A DNA stretch of 64,000 nt from Torreya grandis (GCA_037957365.1 JARHVA010001174.1:1603501-1667500); one strand, 5' to 3'; numbered from the stretch's first letter, positions 1-12,410 are shown. Notes: a model not told the origin generated them from the sequence alone. Program-made: numbers and translations.

Positions 1-1083
1 TAGAAATTTGAGAAAATTACATTTGATTTTAATAATCTATTGAGTAGTTAAAAGGTCTCAAATTATAAATCAGGTCTAGGGTTCTATAAATATAGTCAAA
101 AGGATAAGAAGATTGAGAAGATAATAATGATATATTAGGAGACTAATCATGGTAAAGAGAATGCTAATAAAGAAAAGAAAGATGACAAATTAAATAATAT
201 GAATAACTTCAAAATCTACAAAAGTTCAAATCAAATCAAGAAACCTAATGCAATAAGGTATGATAACTCTTTCAATGGCTACTATTACTCTTGTCATCAA
301 TTTGGTCATAGGATCATTGAATACAAAATAAAAGATCCTAGTAAGAGATTTACATGGAATTATTAGCATGGCAATGACAATCATGAAGAACATCATCACT
401 CAAGATAGTCAATAGGTCCACAAAGAAAGCATGACATCTTGTGCTATAGGTGTCAAGGGATTGGTCATATTGCAAGATTTTTTAATACCCTCATCAAGAG
501 ACCAAATGATCAGATGTATGAATGGGATAATGAAACTTCAAAGAATATTCATATGGCTCATGCAAAAGTTATGAATAATTAGAGAAACTTCATTTGTTTC
601 AAGTATCAAGAGAGAGGTCACATAGCAAGGTTCTACAAGAATGGTTAGTATTCTACTTCAAAGAATGATTATCATAACATGAAGAAAAGGAGCCATAACG
701 AATGGAGACCCAAGGAGGTGAATGAGAAACAAGTTCAAAATGGACTATTTTTCATGATATAATAAGGTAAAAATTCAATTTTCAAAAAACAAGCCTTATC
801 TATTCAAGGGGACAAGAAGATCAAGTAGGATTCTCAATCAAAAGGAAAGAATGAAACTAAGAACTCAGTCAAAGCCAGATTGATCATGAAGTAGGATTGC
901 AAGTCAAGTGAGAGTATGGAGATGTGGGAGTCTCCTAAGTTTTGTGACATTTATTCTATTTATGATAGATGGGTATCTCTACATATGATTCTTAAGAGAC
1001 ATATTTTATTTATGGAAGCAAGTATGTATGATCTAGATGATGTACAAGATGCCAATCAGTACAGAGGCATGTGGAATTATTGA
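1..1083 (+). pseudogene. Decayed gag with three zinc knuckles (element G)
   Basis: One reading frame (codons starting at 1, 4, 7...) can be followed across the whole interval despite many in-frame TAG/TAA stops. It encodes a Lys/Asn-rich, probably coiled-coil stretch and then three CCHC-type zinc knuckles at about 286-327, 442-483 and 595-636. Each keeps the GH pair (FGH, IGH, RGH), but each has lost one or more zinc-binding Cys to Tyr or Phe (for example CYRC...GHIARFF and CFKY...GHIARFY). Retroelement knuckles bind genomic RNA during packaging. No protease, integrase or RT follows, although a PPT and LTR do, so this is the gag end of a non-autonomous or internally deleted plus-strand element. 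The copia/SIRE-like placement rests on the PPT-LTR junction style and is tentative. The 5' end lies outside the window. Confidence 0.7.
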
Positions 1084-2894
1084 TTGGTCTTTAAGACCAA
1101 TGCCATTTTTTATATAAAATTTATGATATTATTTTTTCAAGACTTTTTTTGATCATATAATATTATTGGTTAAGAGGGAACAACAAGTTAATAAACTTGG
1201 TCCATAGGTTTGTGATGAAAAGCTTCAAAAGTTTTGTTCATAGACATTGGTCCTAAAGGCATGTTTTAGTCAATTATTAATGCTTGGTTTGATAGGTAAA
1301 ATCATGAATTATGAAGGTGAGGTTGGTATGGAGTGTATAGAGGACTTGTTCAATCATATTATATGAGGTTTCATGCATTGTATTGGTCACAAATATCTCT
1401 AATGTTCATTTGTTCAGTTTGTCCATTTTGCTTAGTGATCATTGCCTCGTGAGAGCTCATCTTGAAAAATTGGTGATTTTAAGGACTATGAATCCAACCA
1501 ATGGTGGAGGAAATTTTTATTTTATGTGTCCATGTTAAAAAAGAAGCAAGGATTTTTTTATAAAGCTTTCATGTTCATTCTAAGGTGTTTTGGCATGGTG
1601 ACAAGGGTACACATAGGGTGTGCAGACACATAATGACTAGTTCCAGGTTTTAAATGAGGATTCGTGAGTGTTCAAGGTAACTTTGTAGCATATAAAGTTG
1701 TGTTGACCTAATTCAGGTGTGTTCTAGGTGGTTTAAGGGTTTGAAGATCTTTTGAAGGCAAATTGAAGATTTTTGAAGGCTCTCATGTATGATAGTATGT
1801 ACATAAGGGCTAGAAGATAAAAACCCATTTCATGGTTATATGGGTTCCCAATTTATTCTAACCTAAATATTTGATTCATAAGTGTGTATTTATGACCTTG
1901 AAGTGTGGAATAAGTTTTAGGAGCTGGCATTGATTTGAAGGTTATAATTTGACTAGATTTCTTTTTAATGCCCTATTTTTTTACCATGTGAGTTGGTGAC
2001 CTTCCAAATGGAGTTGAGACATAAGGATACTAAATCCATTTAAATTTACAAAAAAATTCTCAAAAAAAAATTATAGACATATGTAAGTGTGTAGTTTGTC
2101 TTATGGATGAGATTTTGTGCAAATGGAGGGCTAATTAGTAGGTCAATTTGTGAAGGAGCTATGGTGTAGAGGAAGATTTGGATCATCATTATTGGAATTA
2201 ACAAGGTTGAATATGAGTTTAATCTATATATTAAATTTCAATCCATGAAATTAACACATATAAAGTTATGGGCTCTGTAAGGTTCAAGTAGGGTTGTTAG
2301 GCCTCGATGCAAAGCTAGTGTGAAGAAAAGTGATTTTTGGTCATTTTCTCAAAGTGACAAAGGTATGACTATTATTATTATATGAGTATATTAGTATATT
2401 TTGAATATATTTCATGTTTTTAATATGGATTTAACATCTTTTAGTGATTATGGAGTTAACTTGTGAGATAAAAATTTAAAGGCAACTATGAGGTATCATC
2501 ATGGATGGAGATGGTCTAAAGGTACTCAAAGGGAGCCTAAGGTCAAGATAATTATAGGGAGTTACTATTAGTGTTATTAAGGTGTGATCACTCATATTTT
2601 ATTGATATTTTTTGTTTCTTCTTCATATAGTAGGGCATGGTCAAAATGGTGTGTTATCAATGAGCAAGATTGTGAAGATCTGGTAAGAAATGATATGCAC
2701 ACTGATAAGGGGAGTTTATATCATCTCTCAAAGGATATCCTTTATTGATTTTGGATTTTAAAACATTATAAAATTTAAAATTCCTTAGGATCAGTAGGTG
2801 ATCCCACTTTGTCATTGTGTCAAAGGGGGAAAAAGTGTTTGCAAAAGGAGAAAGAGTATGTGCATAGTTTTATGATGGTGTTGACATCAATGAC
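1084..2894 (+). other. Non-coding internal region of element G
   Basis: AT-rich sequence between the gag remnant and the PPT with no recognisable protein domain on either strand. A second purine run (about 2822-2836) precedes the real PPT by some 60 bp. A perfect 8-bp inverted repeat with a one-base loop lies at about 1085-1101, just after the gag stop. The absence of pol is the main feature. Confidence 0.5.
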
Positions 2895-2905
2895 AAAGGG
2901 GGAGA
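2895..2905 (+). other. Polypurine tract of element G
   Basis: AAAGGGGGAGA lies one base before the LTR start TGTTGAG. This is the usual plus-strand primer position of LTR retrotransposons and fixes the orientation of element G as plus. Confidence 0.8.
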
Positions 2906-2906
2906 T

Positions 2907-4931
2907 TGTTGAGGTGTTGTAAATGATGTCTCCAAGGTGTTAAATAATTTCCATTAGGTGTAAAAGAGTGTTTATAAGTTTTCACGGTTACTATCTAGTC
3001 AATGACAAAGTGTGCTTCAGTAGTCATGCATGGATCTTCAGTGTTTGGTTGGATAGGCAGGTTGATGGATGTTGTTGATGATGTGATCATGTTGAAAGGA
3101 CCTATGGGCTGTCAAGAGTTCTTTAAGTTCTTGTGTAATTTAAAGGTTTCCATTTGGCTCATATTTTTAGTCATCTATACCTTTTTGGTATTTTGGCAAA
3201 TCATGCTAAGTGAGTAAATTAATGACATTAGAATTCGCATGTGTGAAGGTGTCATAAGAAAATGGTCACATGGGTTTGTTGAGATTTGTGCCTATATCAT
3301 GTGTTTAAAATTTAAGGTATTGAAATGGTGTCTATAAAACTTTATAGAAGTACAAAATTGGTCTCCCAAGCATATTTCTCTATTTTCCATAGCCAAATTT
3401 GCATTAAAAAGTGACCATTAGAATTCAAATATTTGAATTTACAAAGGAAAACTAGTCCTCATTGTTTTGGCTAAAAATTTTGTTGTTGGAAAAATTTTAT
3501 GGTGGTATAAAAATAAAAGTGTTAGATAATTTAATTATAAATCCATTAAAAATAATTTGGAGTTTTTACTAGTCCTACACCTACATTTATTGTGGTCCAA
3601 AGTTGACTGAGGGTTTGACCTTCTTCTAAAAGTGACCCAAGAAGGATGTTTGAGTTTTTATTGATGGTGTTTGGATGTTTCAAAATGAATTATCTATTGG
3701 ATAGTGTTTTAGACTCCTTGAGGATCATCTATATGTATTTTGGTGTTTTAACCAGTCCACCTTTAGTATGAACAATTTCTTACAAGTTGACTTTTGATTT
3801 GTTCATGGGGTTTTCATGTACAAGGAAAATATTTGATAGCTTTTGCATATGCAGAGGTGTGTATGGATGAATTTAATATTTTTATGATGGTTTAGGGGTC
3901 ATTTTGTATAGACCTATGTGATTTGAAGTGGTATAGTGTTCCTATTTTTGCTTGGTGAAGTGTGAAAAGGGTGAATAGGCCTTCATGAACTTAAAAGGGC
4001 TTCTTGTGCTTAATTGAAAGGTGTTGATGCTTAACGGTGGTCTATAAAATATATGGATGACCTATGAATTTGATATTAATCTTATTATAATTTTTATATA
4101 ATCCTTAAGGTTTGATGCATGTTTCTTCATTGACCAAGAAGATGATGATCATGAAGGCTCTATAAAGAATATAATCAAATATGAGGGTTTCTAGAGTTCA
4201 TATGTGAAGTATAATGAAGTGTGAGTGTGATTGGTGGATGTATTAATGAGAAGAGAAGGTTTATTAATGTATTCATGACCTATATGTCATATTTCTAATG
4301 TTATAACAATGCCCTTTCAGGATTGAAGATTGAAGATGAGTGAAGAAGTATAAAGTGATCCAAAAGGGTGTTTTGGATGCATTACTTGTGTATGAAGGAT
4401 TGAGAGAGTATGAATGATTTACGAGAGGTTTTATAAATTATTTATCTATAAAATTTAAAGGTAATCATATTTATAAATATTTTTATATCAAAGGTGTTGT
4501 TTTGGTGCTCAATATCTATGACAAGTTGGTTCTTGTTCACGCTTAAGGGTGGGTGTTCCTTATAAAGTGGGTGCTTCACTAAAAGTATCTTATTTGTGAT
4601 TTATTATAGGACTATAGTCCATGTGTTTTCAGGCTTGAGAGTAGGTTTTATCCCCCATGAGGGTTTCCCACATAATTTATGTGTTATTTGTCATTGATCG
4701 TGCATAGCTTTCTTTATGAATGGTTTTTATGCTTCATGAATGTTTATGATTGAGTGCTTGAGAGTTTGAAGTTTTGGAATTGGATTTGAATTTCTTGCAT
4801 CACTGATTCACCCCACTCTTAGTGTTTCTACCTCTAATAGATAATTTTCATGGCTTCTTGTGATTTTTTTAAAAATGTATTTGAAAACTCAAGTGTAACA
4901 TGTCATCCTGATGAGGATTTTTGTCTCAACA
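2907..4931 (+). repeat. 3' LTR of element G (2,025 bp)
   Basis: It begins TGTTGAG directly after the PPT and ends CTCAACA, a perfect 7-bp terminal inverted repeat. The partner 5' LTR is outside the window, so no divergence can be measured and no target duplication checked (ATAAT follows the end). The open frame at 3002-3217 inside it has no recognisable domain and is probably chance. Confidence 0.8.
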
Positions 4932-6764
4932 ATAATGTTTCATAACTTTCAGGACATAAATTCTAATTTAACATGAATTTTTAATATATTATAGTTAAAT
5001 CCATTAATAATTTGATATTTATCTATTACAAATTTAGGCAAAACTATATATTCCCTTTAAGAATGATAATATAACACTTGATAATGCTTAAAAAGACCCC
5101 CCACACACACACTTTTTTTAATGTGAATTTATACTTTATTTGAAAGCAAATAAACTTACAAGTGAAAAAAAACAATAATTGTTTAAATTAATACTAGATA
5201 CAGAAAGAAAATTATGAAAGATTGCAACAAAATAAGGTGTCACAAGTGTCGTAAAAAAACACTAGTGTAAGAAAAACTATTTTAAAAATAATCTTTTTTA
5301 ATTTGAAATTTAAATTTATTTAAAAATAGTGTAAGTAATATTTATTCAAATATATGCTAAACAATGTGAAAAAAATGAATTAAAATGCACTAATTTATGT
5401 GTCACAAGTGTTGCACACAAAACAACTATCTAAACATTATGATTAAAAAAGGTTTAAAACTATAATAGGAGGTTTCAAAAAAAATGGACCACATAAATGC
5501 ATTTGCAAGGTGTGAAAACCTATAAAACAACTAGTCACATGGTTATGCTTGGCAATTGGTTATCTAGGTCAAAAAATGAAAGAAGGTTCAAACTAGACTA
5601 AGGTTTAGCACATGAGAAGTTTGTCATGAAACCCAAAAATAAACTTAAATTAAATAATTTTACTAAATAAATAAATATACTTGGTAAAAAACAACAAACT
5701 AGTGGGTTTTAAACACTAGACTCCTTTCTTCTAGGATTTTAGAAAAAGTATGGCAACCAACTCAATTAAAATTATTTTTACTATTTAACATACACTACAT
5801 TATATTTATACCTTTTTCATATGATTTTTAATAATAATAAAATATAAATAAATATTTATTGTGCATGTAAAATGAATAGTAAACAACTATTAATTTTTTT
5901 AACTTTTGGATTAAAAGCTAGATTAGAAGGTGGGTCCCCTTTCAATTTGCATCTAAATATTTACTTTTAATAAATAAAATATTTCATATAAATATGTAAA
6001 AACATTCACATACCTATAGCATGATCTAGGTAGAGATATGGTGCTCAGGGAGAAGCTTTATCTTGCATAGGAAATTGTATAAGTCTTTTAGAATGTTTAA
6101 AAAATTGCGCACCTTCATGAAACCTTGCCATAAAGTAGTTTAAGCTTTTAAAATCAAGTTTTTGATGCAGGATTCATATTTTTCACTTAGCTAGGACAAC
6201 TTTGGCACCTCAAGAATCTTGAAAAATTAAATTAAGCCTCTAAATCTTTAGGATGCCTTAAAAAAGATATTTATAGGCCAAAATACTTGATATTTAGACA
6301 CCAAGAGAAGATTAACATCAAATAGATTAATAGAAATAAATTTATATGAGTTTTTTTCTTGCCTAAGGCATACTATAGGTCATAAAAGTGCACCAAGATA
6401 ATATAAAAAACTTCAATATATTCAATTCTATTTTCTTGAAGGAGATTGAATGCTTGAATGAAACTTGATTGATAATAAAACACAGAACTAGGATGAATAA
6501 GAATTTTTTGAAAAGCAATCAATTCTTTCGAGGTCATACATTTCTAAAAATGGTATCCCATGCTTCAAAAATACATATAATATCCTCTCCACACTGATAT
6601 AAGCCAATTTTTAATATTCATTCTTAATCAAATGTACCCTACTGGCTCTAGTACATGATAAAATTCATATAAACATATATGATACACACATAGTTAAAAT
6701 CTAGAATGAAACTGGTATAACAAAGCATAAGAATAATAGCCAAATTAATTATAAACATAACACA
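4932..6764. other. AT-rich intergenic sequence, nothing recognised
   Basis: Very AT-rich, with a short CA run near 5102-5110 and many A/T runs. I see no coding frame, LTR end or RNA gene. Confidence 0.5.
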
Positions 6765-8880
6765 AAGATGATATTTTTTAAAGTTCCTTTTTAACCAAAA
6801 TGGTAATGCATGGGTGCATCTTCCACAATTTATGATCGATGGGTTTAGCATCAATATGCACCATAATATGATGGACAAATAATGAAGGATATAATCTAGG
6901 CATGTTAGGATAATACCATGTGAAGATATCAATTAATTATTTGAGGATAATATTTATGAGATCGTGTTCTTATTTGGTGATAGAGGCATCGAGCTTGATG
7001 ATGTGTGGAACATCCTAAGTACCAAGTTTGACATCAATAGTGTCTTCCACAAGCAACATGTAACCATTACCAAAAAAAGTAGGTTCTGAAGGGAATTGAC
7101 AATATTCATCTAATTATGGACCAATGTATTTATGAAGCTTACACATGTAGAAGAATTGGTATCATTAGTTTTGGGCAATGGCCACTCATTAAATGTCTGT
7201 ACAAAGTCTTGGAATAATTGTTTAAATGTTCACTACTCCTCAAATGTTAAAAAATATGATGTGGGGACTTCTAGGACTCTATGATTCCTTATGGAGAGAG
7301 TGGAATTCCCTGCCCATCAGTACCTTAGAAAGGTTTTTACCAATGAACATGTCTTTATTTTTACTTTTCTCACTATCCAATAGCACCTTAAAGAGGTTTT
7401 CTCCAAAAGACATTACTTTTTGATTTTTTTTTTTTTTTGACAAAAATACACTTACTCTAAAAAGTAGGTAACAGGGTCCAAATTGATTTTGAATACTTGT
7501 TTATGGTCTTCAAGAAAAAAAGCATCTCTAACTCCAAAAAATTCTGAAATAGCCTCATTGTTTTGGAATTCATCCAATGGTATGCAATCATTTTGGTCCC
7601 AATCGATGAATTCATGATGATAGAGGTCAAGGTTGATGGAGAGGATGACATTAGTATTAAATAAGTTTGTATCTATGAGAACATTGTATATACTATAATA
7701 AGACTCTGAATCCCAACACTGTCTAGATAATCATCATTATAAATCATAGTTGTGTCACTTTTGAGATCTAAGGGGTCACCCCCAAGTAGTTTGTATCCAA
7801 TACCTCAAACACCTTTTGTTTGATTGGGGTAATGGGTTCAAAAATTTGTTTTTTTTTTCCACCAATCCTTTGCCTTTATAATCATAATGTTTCATGATTT
7901 TGTTATGAATAGGGTATTTGTAATTATGGTAACATGAAGCAAATCCATCGCTAGATAACCAAGAATCCCTTGAATTATTGACTTGATTTTGATCTAAAAG
8001 ACTATTCTTTGTAAAATCTAGAGGACTGCTTGGTAAGAATCAACTTTTCTATACCACTCCATATTGGACCTACCATGTAATTTAGGTTACTTAGGGAGTT
8101 TTTCAATGCTAAAATCATCATTGATGATGTACTCTCAACACCCTTTATCTTTTATGGTAAAATGATATGAAACTTAGGCATGAGGAGGACCTTTGGATGA
8201 GGATGCAAGGCTATTAAGATCTATGTAGGAATACTTGGGAGACTATGGTACCACAACTTTGTCCTTTTTAGGTACCATTCAGTGCTAGGACAATAGTTCA
8301 TATTATATTTTGCATCCAAGTTCTTAAAATATTGATATGGTTATAGATATCCTAGAATGGTGACTTTCATACCCTAGTGTCAGAATTTGAGACACTGATT
8401 TAATGTGGATGTGATTGCATTCATATCAAAGATCCATGGATGCCCAAGGAGTAGATTATATGATATTTATAAATTAATGACATGTAAAAGGGTGTTATGT
8501 GTGACAAGCCCAACAATGTTGTGTAAATTGATGGTGTTGGCTAATTTTTGCTCCATATTGTCATACCCTTTAATTGTGATAGTTTTATGTACAAAATCTA
8601 TAGGTGAATATCCCAAGTGTCTGACCAACTTAAGTGTAGTAATGTTCAACCTTGATCTATTGTCTATGAGTACCCTCCTTACCTTATGTCAAGAGATTAT
8701 TGCCTTAATATAAATGGGATTATTGTGTGAAGGACCATATGGTTATATGTCACTTTGGTTAAAAATGACTAGATGGTGAGATGATGGATTTTATTCATGT
8801 AGTCAAATAATGAAGACCTTATTTGATGGATAGGCATTTTAATGTGAAGTTTGGTCATGATAGTGTAAAATATTTCTTAA
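6765..8880 (-). pseudogene. Tat-type Ty3 protease to N-terminal RT fragment (F)
   Basis: Read on the minus strand from high to low coordinates. A retropepsin region at about 8680-8430 has an active-site triplet degraded to Asp-Asn-Arg (near 8655-8675), then a LKLVRHLGYSP stretch and the C-terminal LLLGHPWIF motif at about 8429-8462. A linker follows, and the RT N-terminus appears at 6930-6770 with the typical DMPGL-like segment (here NMPRLYPSL, then VHHIMVHIDAKPI and KMHP). The frame is lost at about 6765. The same order and several stretches (for example a sequence encoding GVTP-like residues) are seen in A at 55.1-56.7 kb, so F is a truncated relative of A/B. Gag, the RT core and integrase are missing. 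Confidence 0.6.
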
Positions 8881-9181
8881 AATAGAGATTTTCATCTAAA
8901 TAATTAAAAAATGGGTGACTAAAATGTTGTGATATGACTTTAAAATAATATATAATAAAGGAAAATATAATGTAGTAATAGATACACTATACACAAGGGA
9001 AAAAACTACATAGGCATTGTTGTGTGCAATGTCCATATGGTAGGCAAGTTGGGTGGATGAGGGAAGATCAGAATGGGAGAATGACATGGATACATAGGTT
9101 CTAATTCATAAAAATCAATAATATCATAGTGCTTTAGAAAAATTTGAGTGTAAATGGAATTACTTATTATATAAATATAGG

Positions 9182-9691
9182 TTGTACCCATGTAATAATT
9201 ATGCCCTCAATCACAATATCCTTATAGAGCTCTATGCATCTCCAATAGGGATGCATTTAAGATATTTGAAAACTTATCAATCAAGAAATATTTATTTTGG
9301 GATGGAATCAAGAGGAATATCTATAAATTTTTTGGTTGAATGCATGGTGTGTCAACAAAATAAGGGTGAGATACTTAAGACCCCTTGGCTTCTACAACCA
9401 TTATTTATTCATAACCAAAGGTGTGAGGAGGTTTTCATAGATTTCATAATATGATTGCCTAAGTTGGATGGTAAAAATTTTATCATGTTAATTGTGTATA
9501 GGTTCACAAAATATGCCCACTTTTATGCTTTTTCATAGCTATTGTGTATCCATTACAATACCTATTACTTTTTTGGATGCAATTTAAAACAAACATTGTA
9601 CCCAAAGATCATAACAAGTGATCATTATCTTATATTTACCAATAATTTTTTGATTGATTTAGTCTTATATTTGGGTAATCATTTTTCTCAT
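9182..9691 (+). pseudogene. Integrase fragment, chromovirus-type Ty3 element
   Basis: Plus-strand frame with the end of an HHCC zinc-binding domain (first His changed, CMVC pair kept at about 9348) and the start of the rve catalytic core (FIDFI near 9442; VYRFTKYAHF, where the family has Asp in place of the Tyr; second Asp in ITSDH near 9602). The family's glutamate segment is missing because the frame ends exactly where element C's LTR starts at 9692. The rest of the host element is not recognised right of C. Several stops and substitutions show it is old. Assignment to a Tekay/CRM-like chromovirus rests on the sequence style and is moderate. Confidence 0.65.
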
Positions 9692-9924
9692 TGTAGACAT
9701 ATAAAATTAATCATTAAGTGTTTGACAATGTTTATTTTTGACATCCTTACCTTACTATGTCTATTCACCATTTCGCTAACTCACAACCCATACGAGAGAT
9801 TTCATCATCTTTTAAACATTATAAATATCATATATACATCCATATTTTAGTCACATTCATCCCTATTCAAGTTATAAGATATAATTTTCCCTATATTCTA
9901 TGGCCTTCTGGTACAAGTCTATGC
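9692..9924 (+). repeat. 5' LTR of element C, left part
   Basis: Starts TGTAGACATATAAAATTAATC-like and is clearly homologous to 36373 onward (about 230 bp before the copia insertion). It is interrupted by the copia element at 9925 and resumes at 15612. The homologous copy near 36.6 kb has no insertion and shows the empty target-site structure. Confidence 0.75.
9920..9924. repeat. Target-site duplication TATGC, left copy
   Basis: TATGC immediately precedes the copia LTR; the same five bases follow the other LTR at 15607-15611. Confidence 0.9.
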
Positions 9925-10651
9925 TGTTGGGGGATCAAACCAACAATAGATTACACTTGTGAAAGCAATAAACGCAGAAATAAATCAGATAGATAAGTAA
10001 CTGAAATGATAAATAGCACAGAACAAGATATACAAGAAAACACCCTGAAAACTTGTATTGAAACTCTTTACAATAGGAATACAATATGAAGAAGCTTCGT
10101 TCTTCCACACCTCTCTCAGATGCGCACAAGATCTCTCACTAGATCTCTATTCCTCAAGAGCTCACTCTCAAGTACATTCAAATCCAACAACTTGGATTAA
10201 TGCAACTCTATACTGTCCTTCAAACATTCACAATGTTCTACTCTTACAGTTCTACACACACTCTACAAATTCTAAGCTAAGAAGATCTTCCTACATATAG
10301 AAATAGGGAAACTTGAGCATGCTCTTACAACAAACAGTTAAGCCTCTTGAACAAGGGCTCTAAAAATAGTATTGCTAACAATAGAGACGCAAGCTTGAGT
10401 CCACGACTCAAACTTATCATGCAAACACTCGCTGCCGTCCACGAAAATAGATTTCTGGACACGCAGGTAACCGACATCGGTTCCTGCCTGTTCGCCTGTG
10501 ACCGTCGCCGGTCGACCATATCGCCGACGTCGGCACCTCTGCAACTGCTACTAACCGACGTCGGTCGCTCCTGACTGACGCCGGCGTCTGTGTAGACCCG
10601 AACCTGTTTAAGTATGCTCCTTGGTGAAGCTTTTAGCTCCACACCCTAACA
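9925..10651 (-). repeat. 3' LTR of the copia element (727 bp)
   Basis: TG...CA ends on both strands. In element orientation it starts at 10651 (TGTTAGGG) right after the PPT. It aligns without gaps to 14880-15606. A weak TATA-like stretch is at about 10293-10298 on the minus strand. The small open frames inside the LTR are shadows. Confidence 0.95.
10470..10585 (-). promoter_or_regulatory. Five phased DRE-like palindromes in copia U3
   Basis: Twelve-bp GC-rich near-palindromes start at 10470 (ACCGACATCGGT), 10501 (ACCGTCGCCGGT), 10523 (GCCGACGTCGGC), 10554 (ACCGACGTCGGT) and 10574 (ACTGACGCCGGC). Start-to-start distances are 31, 22, 31 and 20 bp, about three and two helical turns. RCCGAC is the known core of the plant drought/cold DRE/CRT element bound by DREB/CBF factors, and GACGTC is a bZIP-type core. 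In element orientation they lie about 67-182 bp into U3, upstream of the TATA-like sequence, as expected for an enhancer. Inducibility is inference. Confidence 0.55.
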
Positions 10652-10664
10652 ATCTCCCACTTGG
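10652..10664 (-). other. Polypurine tract of the copia element
   Basis: On the minus strand AAGTGGGAGAT runs directly into the LTR start TGTTAGGG, the standard copia PPT-LTR junction. Confidence 0.85.
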
Positions 10665-10722
10665 AGATAAACCAGCTGCACCAACCTGTACAGCATCATC
10701 TTCTTGCTCCTCCATCTTCAAC

Positions 10723-12396
10723 TCAATCATGAAGACCAATAGAAGTTGAATGAAGATTCAACTTCTCCATCGTAACCGGCTTTGTTAGCATATCAGCAGG
10801 ATTCATGTCTGTATGAATTTTCTCCAGCTTCAACTCACCATCTTCCAATACCTGCCGTATGAAGTGGTACCTTAGCTGTATGTGCTTGGTTCTAGAGTGA
10901 AACGCTGAGTTCTTGGCCAAATGGATTGCACTCTGACTGTCACTGTACAATCTGCAACTCCCATGCTCCCTTCCAAGCTCTTCCATGAACCGTGTCATCC
11001 ATATCATCTCCTTGCTAGCTTCTGTAGCTGCAATGTATTCTGCTTCTGTAGTTGACAAGGCTACAACCTTCTGCAACTTAGATATCCAACTAACTGCTGA
11101 TCCACCTACAGTAAAAACATAACCTATGGTGCTCCTCCTGCCATCCAAATCCCCTGCCATATCTGAATCTACATAGCCATGTAGAGAAGTATCTGAACCT
11201 CCATAGCATAGGTGCTTGCTGCTGGTTCCTCTCAGATATCTAAGGATCCATTGAACCACTTTCCAATGTTCCTTACCTGGATTGGCCATATACTTGCTTA
11301 CTACTCCCACTGCTTGGGCAATATCTGGTCTAGTACATACCATTGCATACATCAAACTCCCTACTGCGGAAGAATATGGAACTGTACTCATGTACTCTAC
11401 CTCATCATGTGAATTGGGACATTGTTCTTTGCTTAGCTTAAAATGTCCAGCCATAGGTGTACTCACCGGTTTTGCATCCTGCATATTAAACCTCTCCAAC
11501 ACCTTGTTCACATAATCTTCTTGAGACAATATCAACCTGTGATTTTTCCGGTCTCTCCTAATGCTCATGCCAAGGATCTTCTTAGCTGCTCCCAAATCCT
11601 TCATGGCAAACTTTTGAGCTAACTTCTCCTTGAGCTCAGAGATATCCTGCATGTGAGACCCTGCAACCAGCATGTCATCTACATACAACAATAGAATAAT
11701 ATATCTACCATTATCAAATCTCTTGAAATATACACAATGGTCTGATTGACACCTACTGTAGCCATGCTCAGTCATAAACCTGTCAAATTTCAAATACCAT
11801 TGCCTTGGAGCTTGCTTGAGGCCATACAAGCTTTTCTTTAACCTGCACACAAATTTCTCCTTACCCTTGACCTCGAAACCTTCTGGCTGTTCCATATAAA
11901 TTTCCTCATCCAAATCTCCATGAAGAAATGTTGTCTTAACATCTAGCTGCTTGAGATGCAAATCCTCAAAAGCAACCAAAGACAATACAACCCTTATTGA
12001 AGTCATCTTAACAACAGGAGAAAAAATTTCACCAAAGTCAATACCTGGCTTTTGTGCAAATCCTTTTACCACTAATCTGGCCTTATATCGCATCTGACCA
12101 TCCTCACTTTCCTTCAACCTGTAGGTCCATCTGTTCTTCAGTGTTCTCTTACCAGCTGGCAATTCAACCAAATCCCATGTTTGGTTCTCTCTTAAGGACT
12201 CCATCTCCTCAACCATGCCACGCTCCCACTTACTCCTGGACTCCACCTGTAATGCTTCTTCAAAACTTTCTGGTTCTCCACCATCGGTTAGCAATAAATA
12301 ATATAAGGAAGGAGAATATCTAATTGGAGGCTTACTTACCCGTTCAAACCTCCTGGTGGGTGTCTTGGACTTGTTTTCAACAATCTGTCCACCCAA
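10723..12396 (-). CDS. Copia pol, reverse transcriptase-RNase H part
   Basis: This is the C-terminal part of the copia polyprotein, in the same frame as the upstream gag-protease-integrase frame and separated from it only by the TGA at 12418-12420. It contains the Ty1-type RT (DVKTTFLHG, then CRLKKSLYGLKQAPRQWY; catalytic YVDD at about residues 238-241 counted from 12396) and a copia RNase H with the DSD, TEAEY and SDSQSA motifs and the terminal HIQLRYHFIR and MLTKP segments. RT copies genomic RNA into cDNA in the virus-like particle and RNase H removes the RNA. All catalytic residues I can check are present, so this half looks functional. The start is nominal because translation would normally come from upstream; the frame ends 71 bp before the LTR. 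Confidence 0.93.
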   Translation of the reverse strand: MGGQIVENKSKTPTRRFERVSKPPIRYSPSLYYLLLTDGGEPESFEEALQVESRSKWERGMVEEMESLRENQTWDLVELPAGKRTLKNRWTYRLKESEDGQMRYKARLVVKGFAQKPGIDFGEIFSPVVKMTSIRVVLSLVAFEDLHLKQLDVKTTFLHGDLDEEIYMEQPEGFEVKGKEKFVCRLKKSLYGLKQAPRQWYLKFDRFMTEHGYSRCQSDHCVYFKRFDNGRYIILLLYVDDMLVAGSHMQDISELKEKLAQKFAMKDLGAAKKILGMSIRRDRKNHRLILSQEDYVNKVLERFNMQDAKPVSTPMAGHFKLSKEQCPNSHDEVEYMSTVPYSSAVGSLMYAMVCTRPDIAQAVGVVSKYMANPGKEHWKVVQWILRYLRGTSSKHLCYGGSDTSLHGYVDSDMAGDLDGRRSTIGYVFTVGGSAVSWISKLQKVVALSTTEAEYIAATEASKEMIWMTRFMEELGREHGSCRLYSDSQSAIHLAKNSAFHSRTKHIQLRYHFIRQVLEDGELKLEKIHTDMNPADMLTKPVTMEKLNLHSTSIGLHD

Positions 12397-12410
12397 TTTT
12401 TCTGACAGTG

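Noticed and set aside
1085..1101. 8-bp inverted repeat as a terminator or microRNA hairpin
   Set aside because: Too short, and isolated; expected by chance in 64 kb.
3002..3217. 71-residue open frame in the LTR of G
   Set aside because: No domain, and no second LTR in the window to test conservation.
8405..8713. 102-residue plus-strand open frame
   Set aside because: Antisense shadow of the minus-strand protease of fragment F.
10058..10642. Several small open frames in the copia LTR (also at 15013-15597)
   Set aside because: They fall in the LTR in three frames and both strands, with no domains and no independent support.
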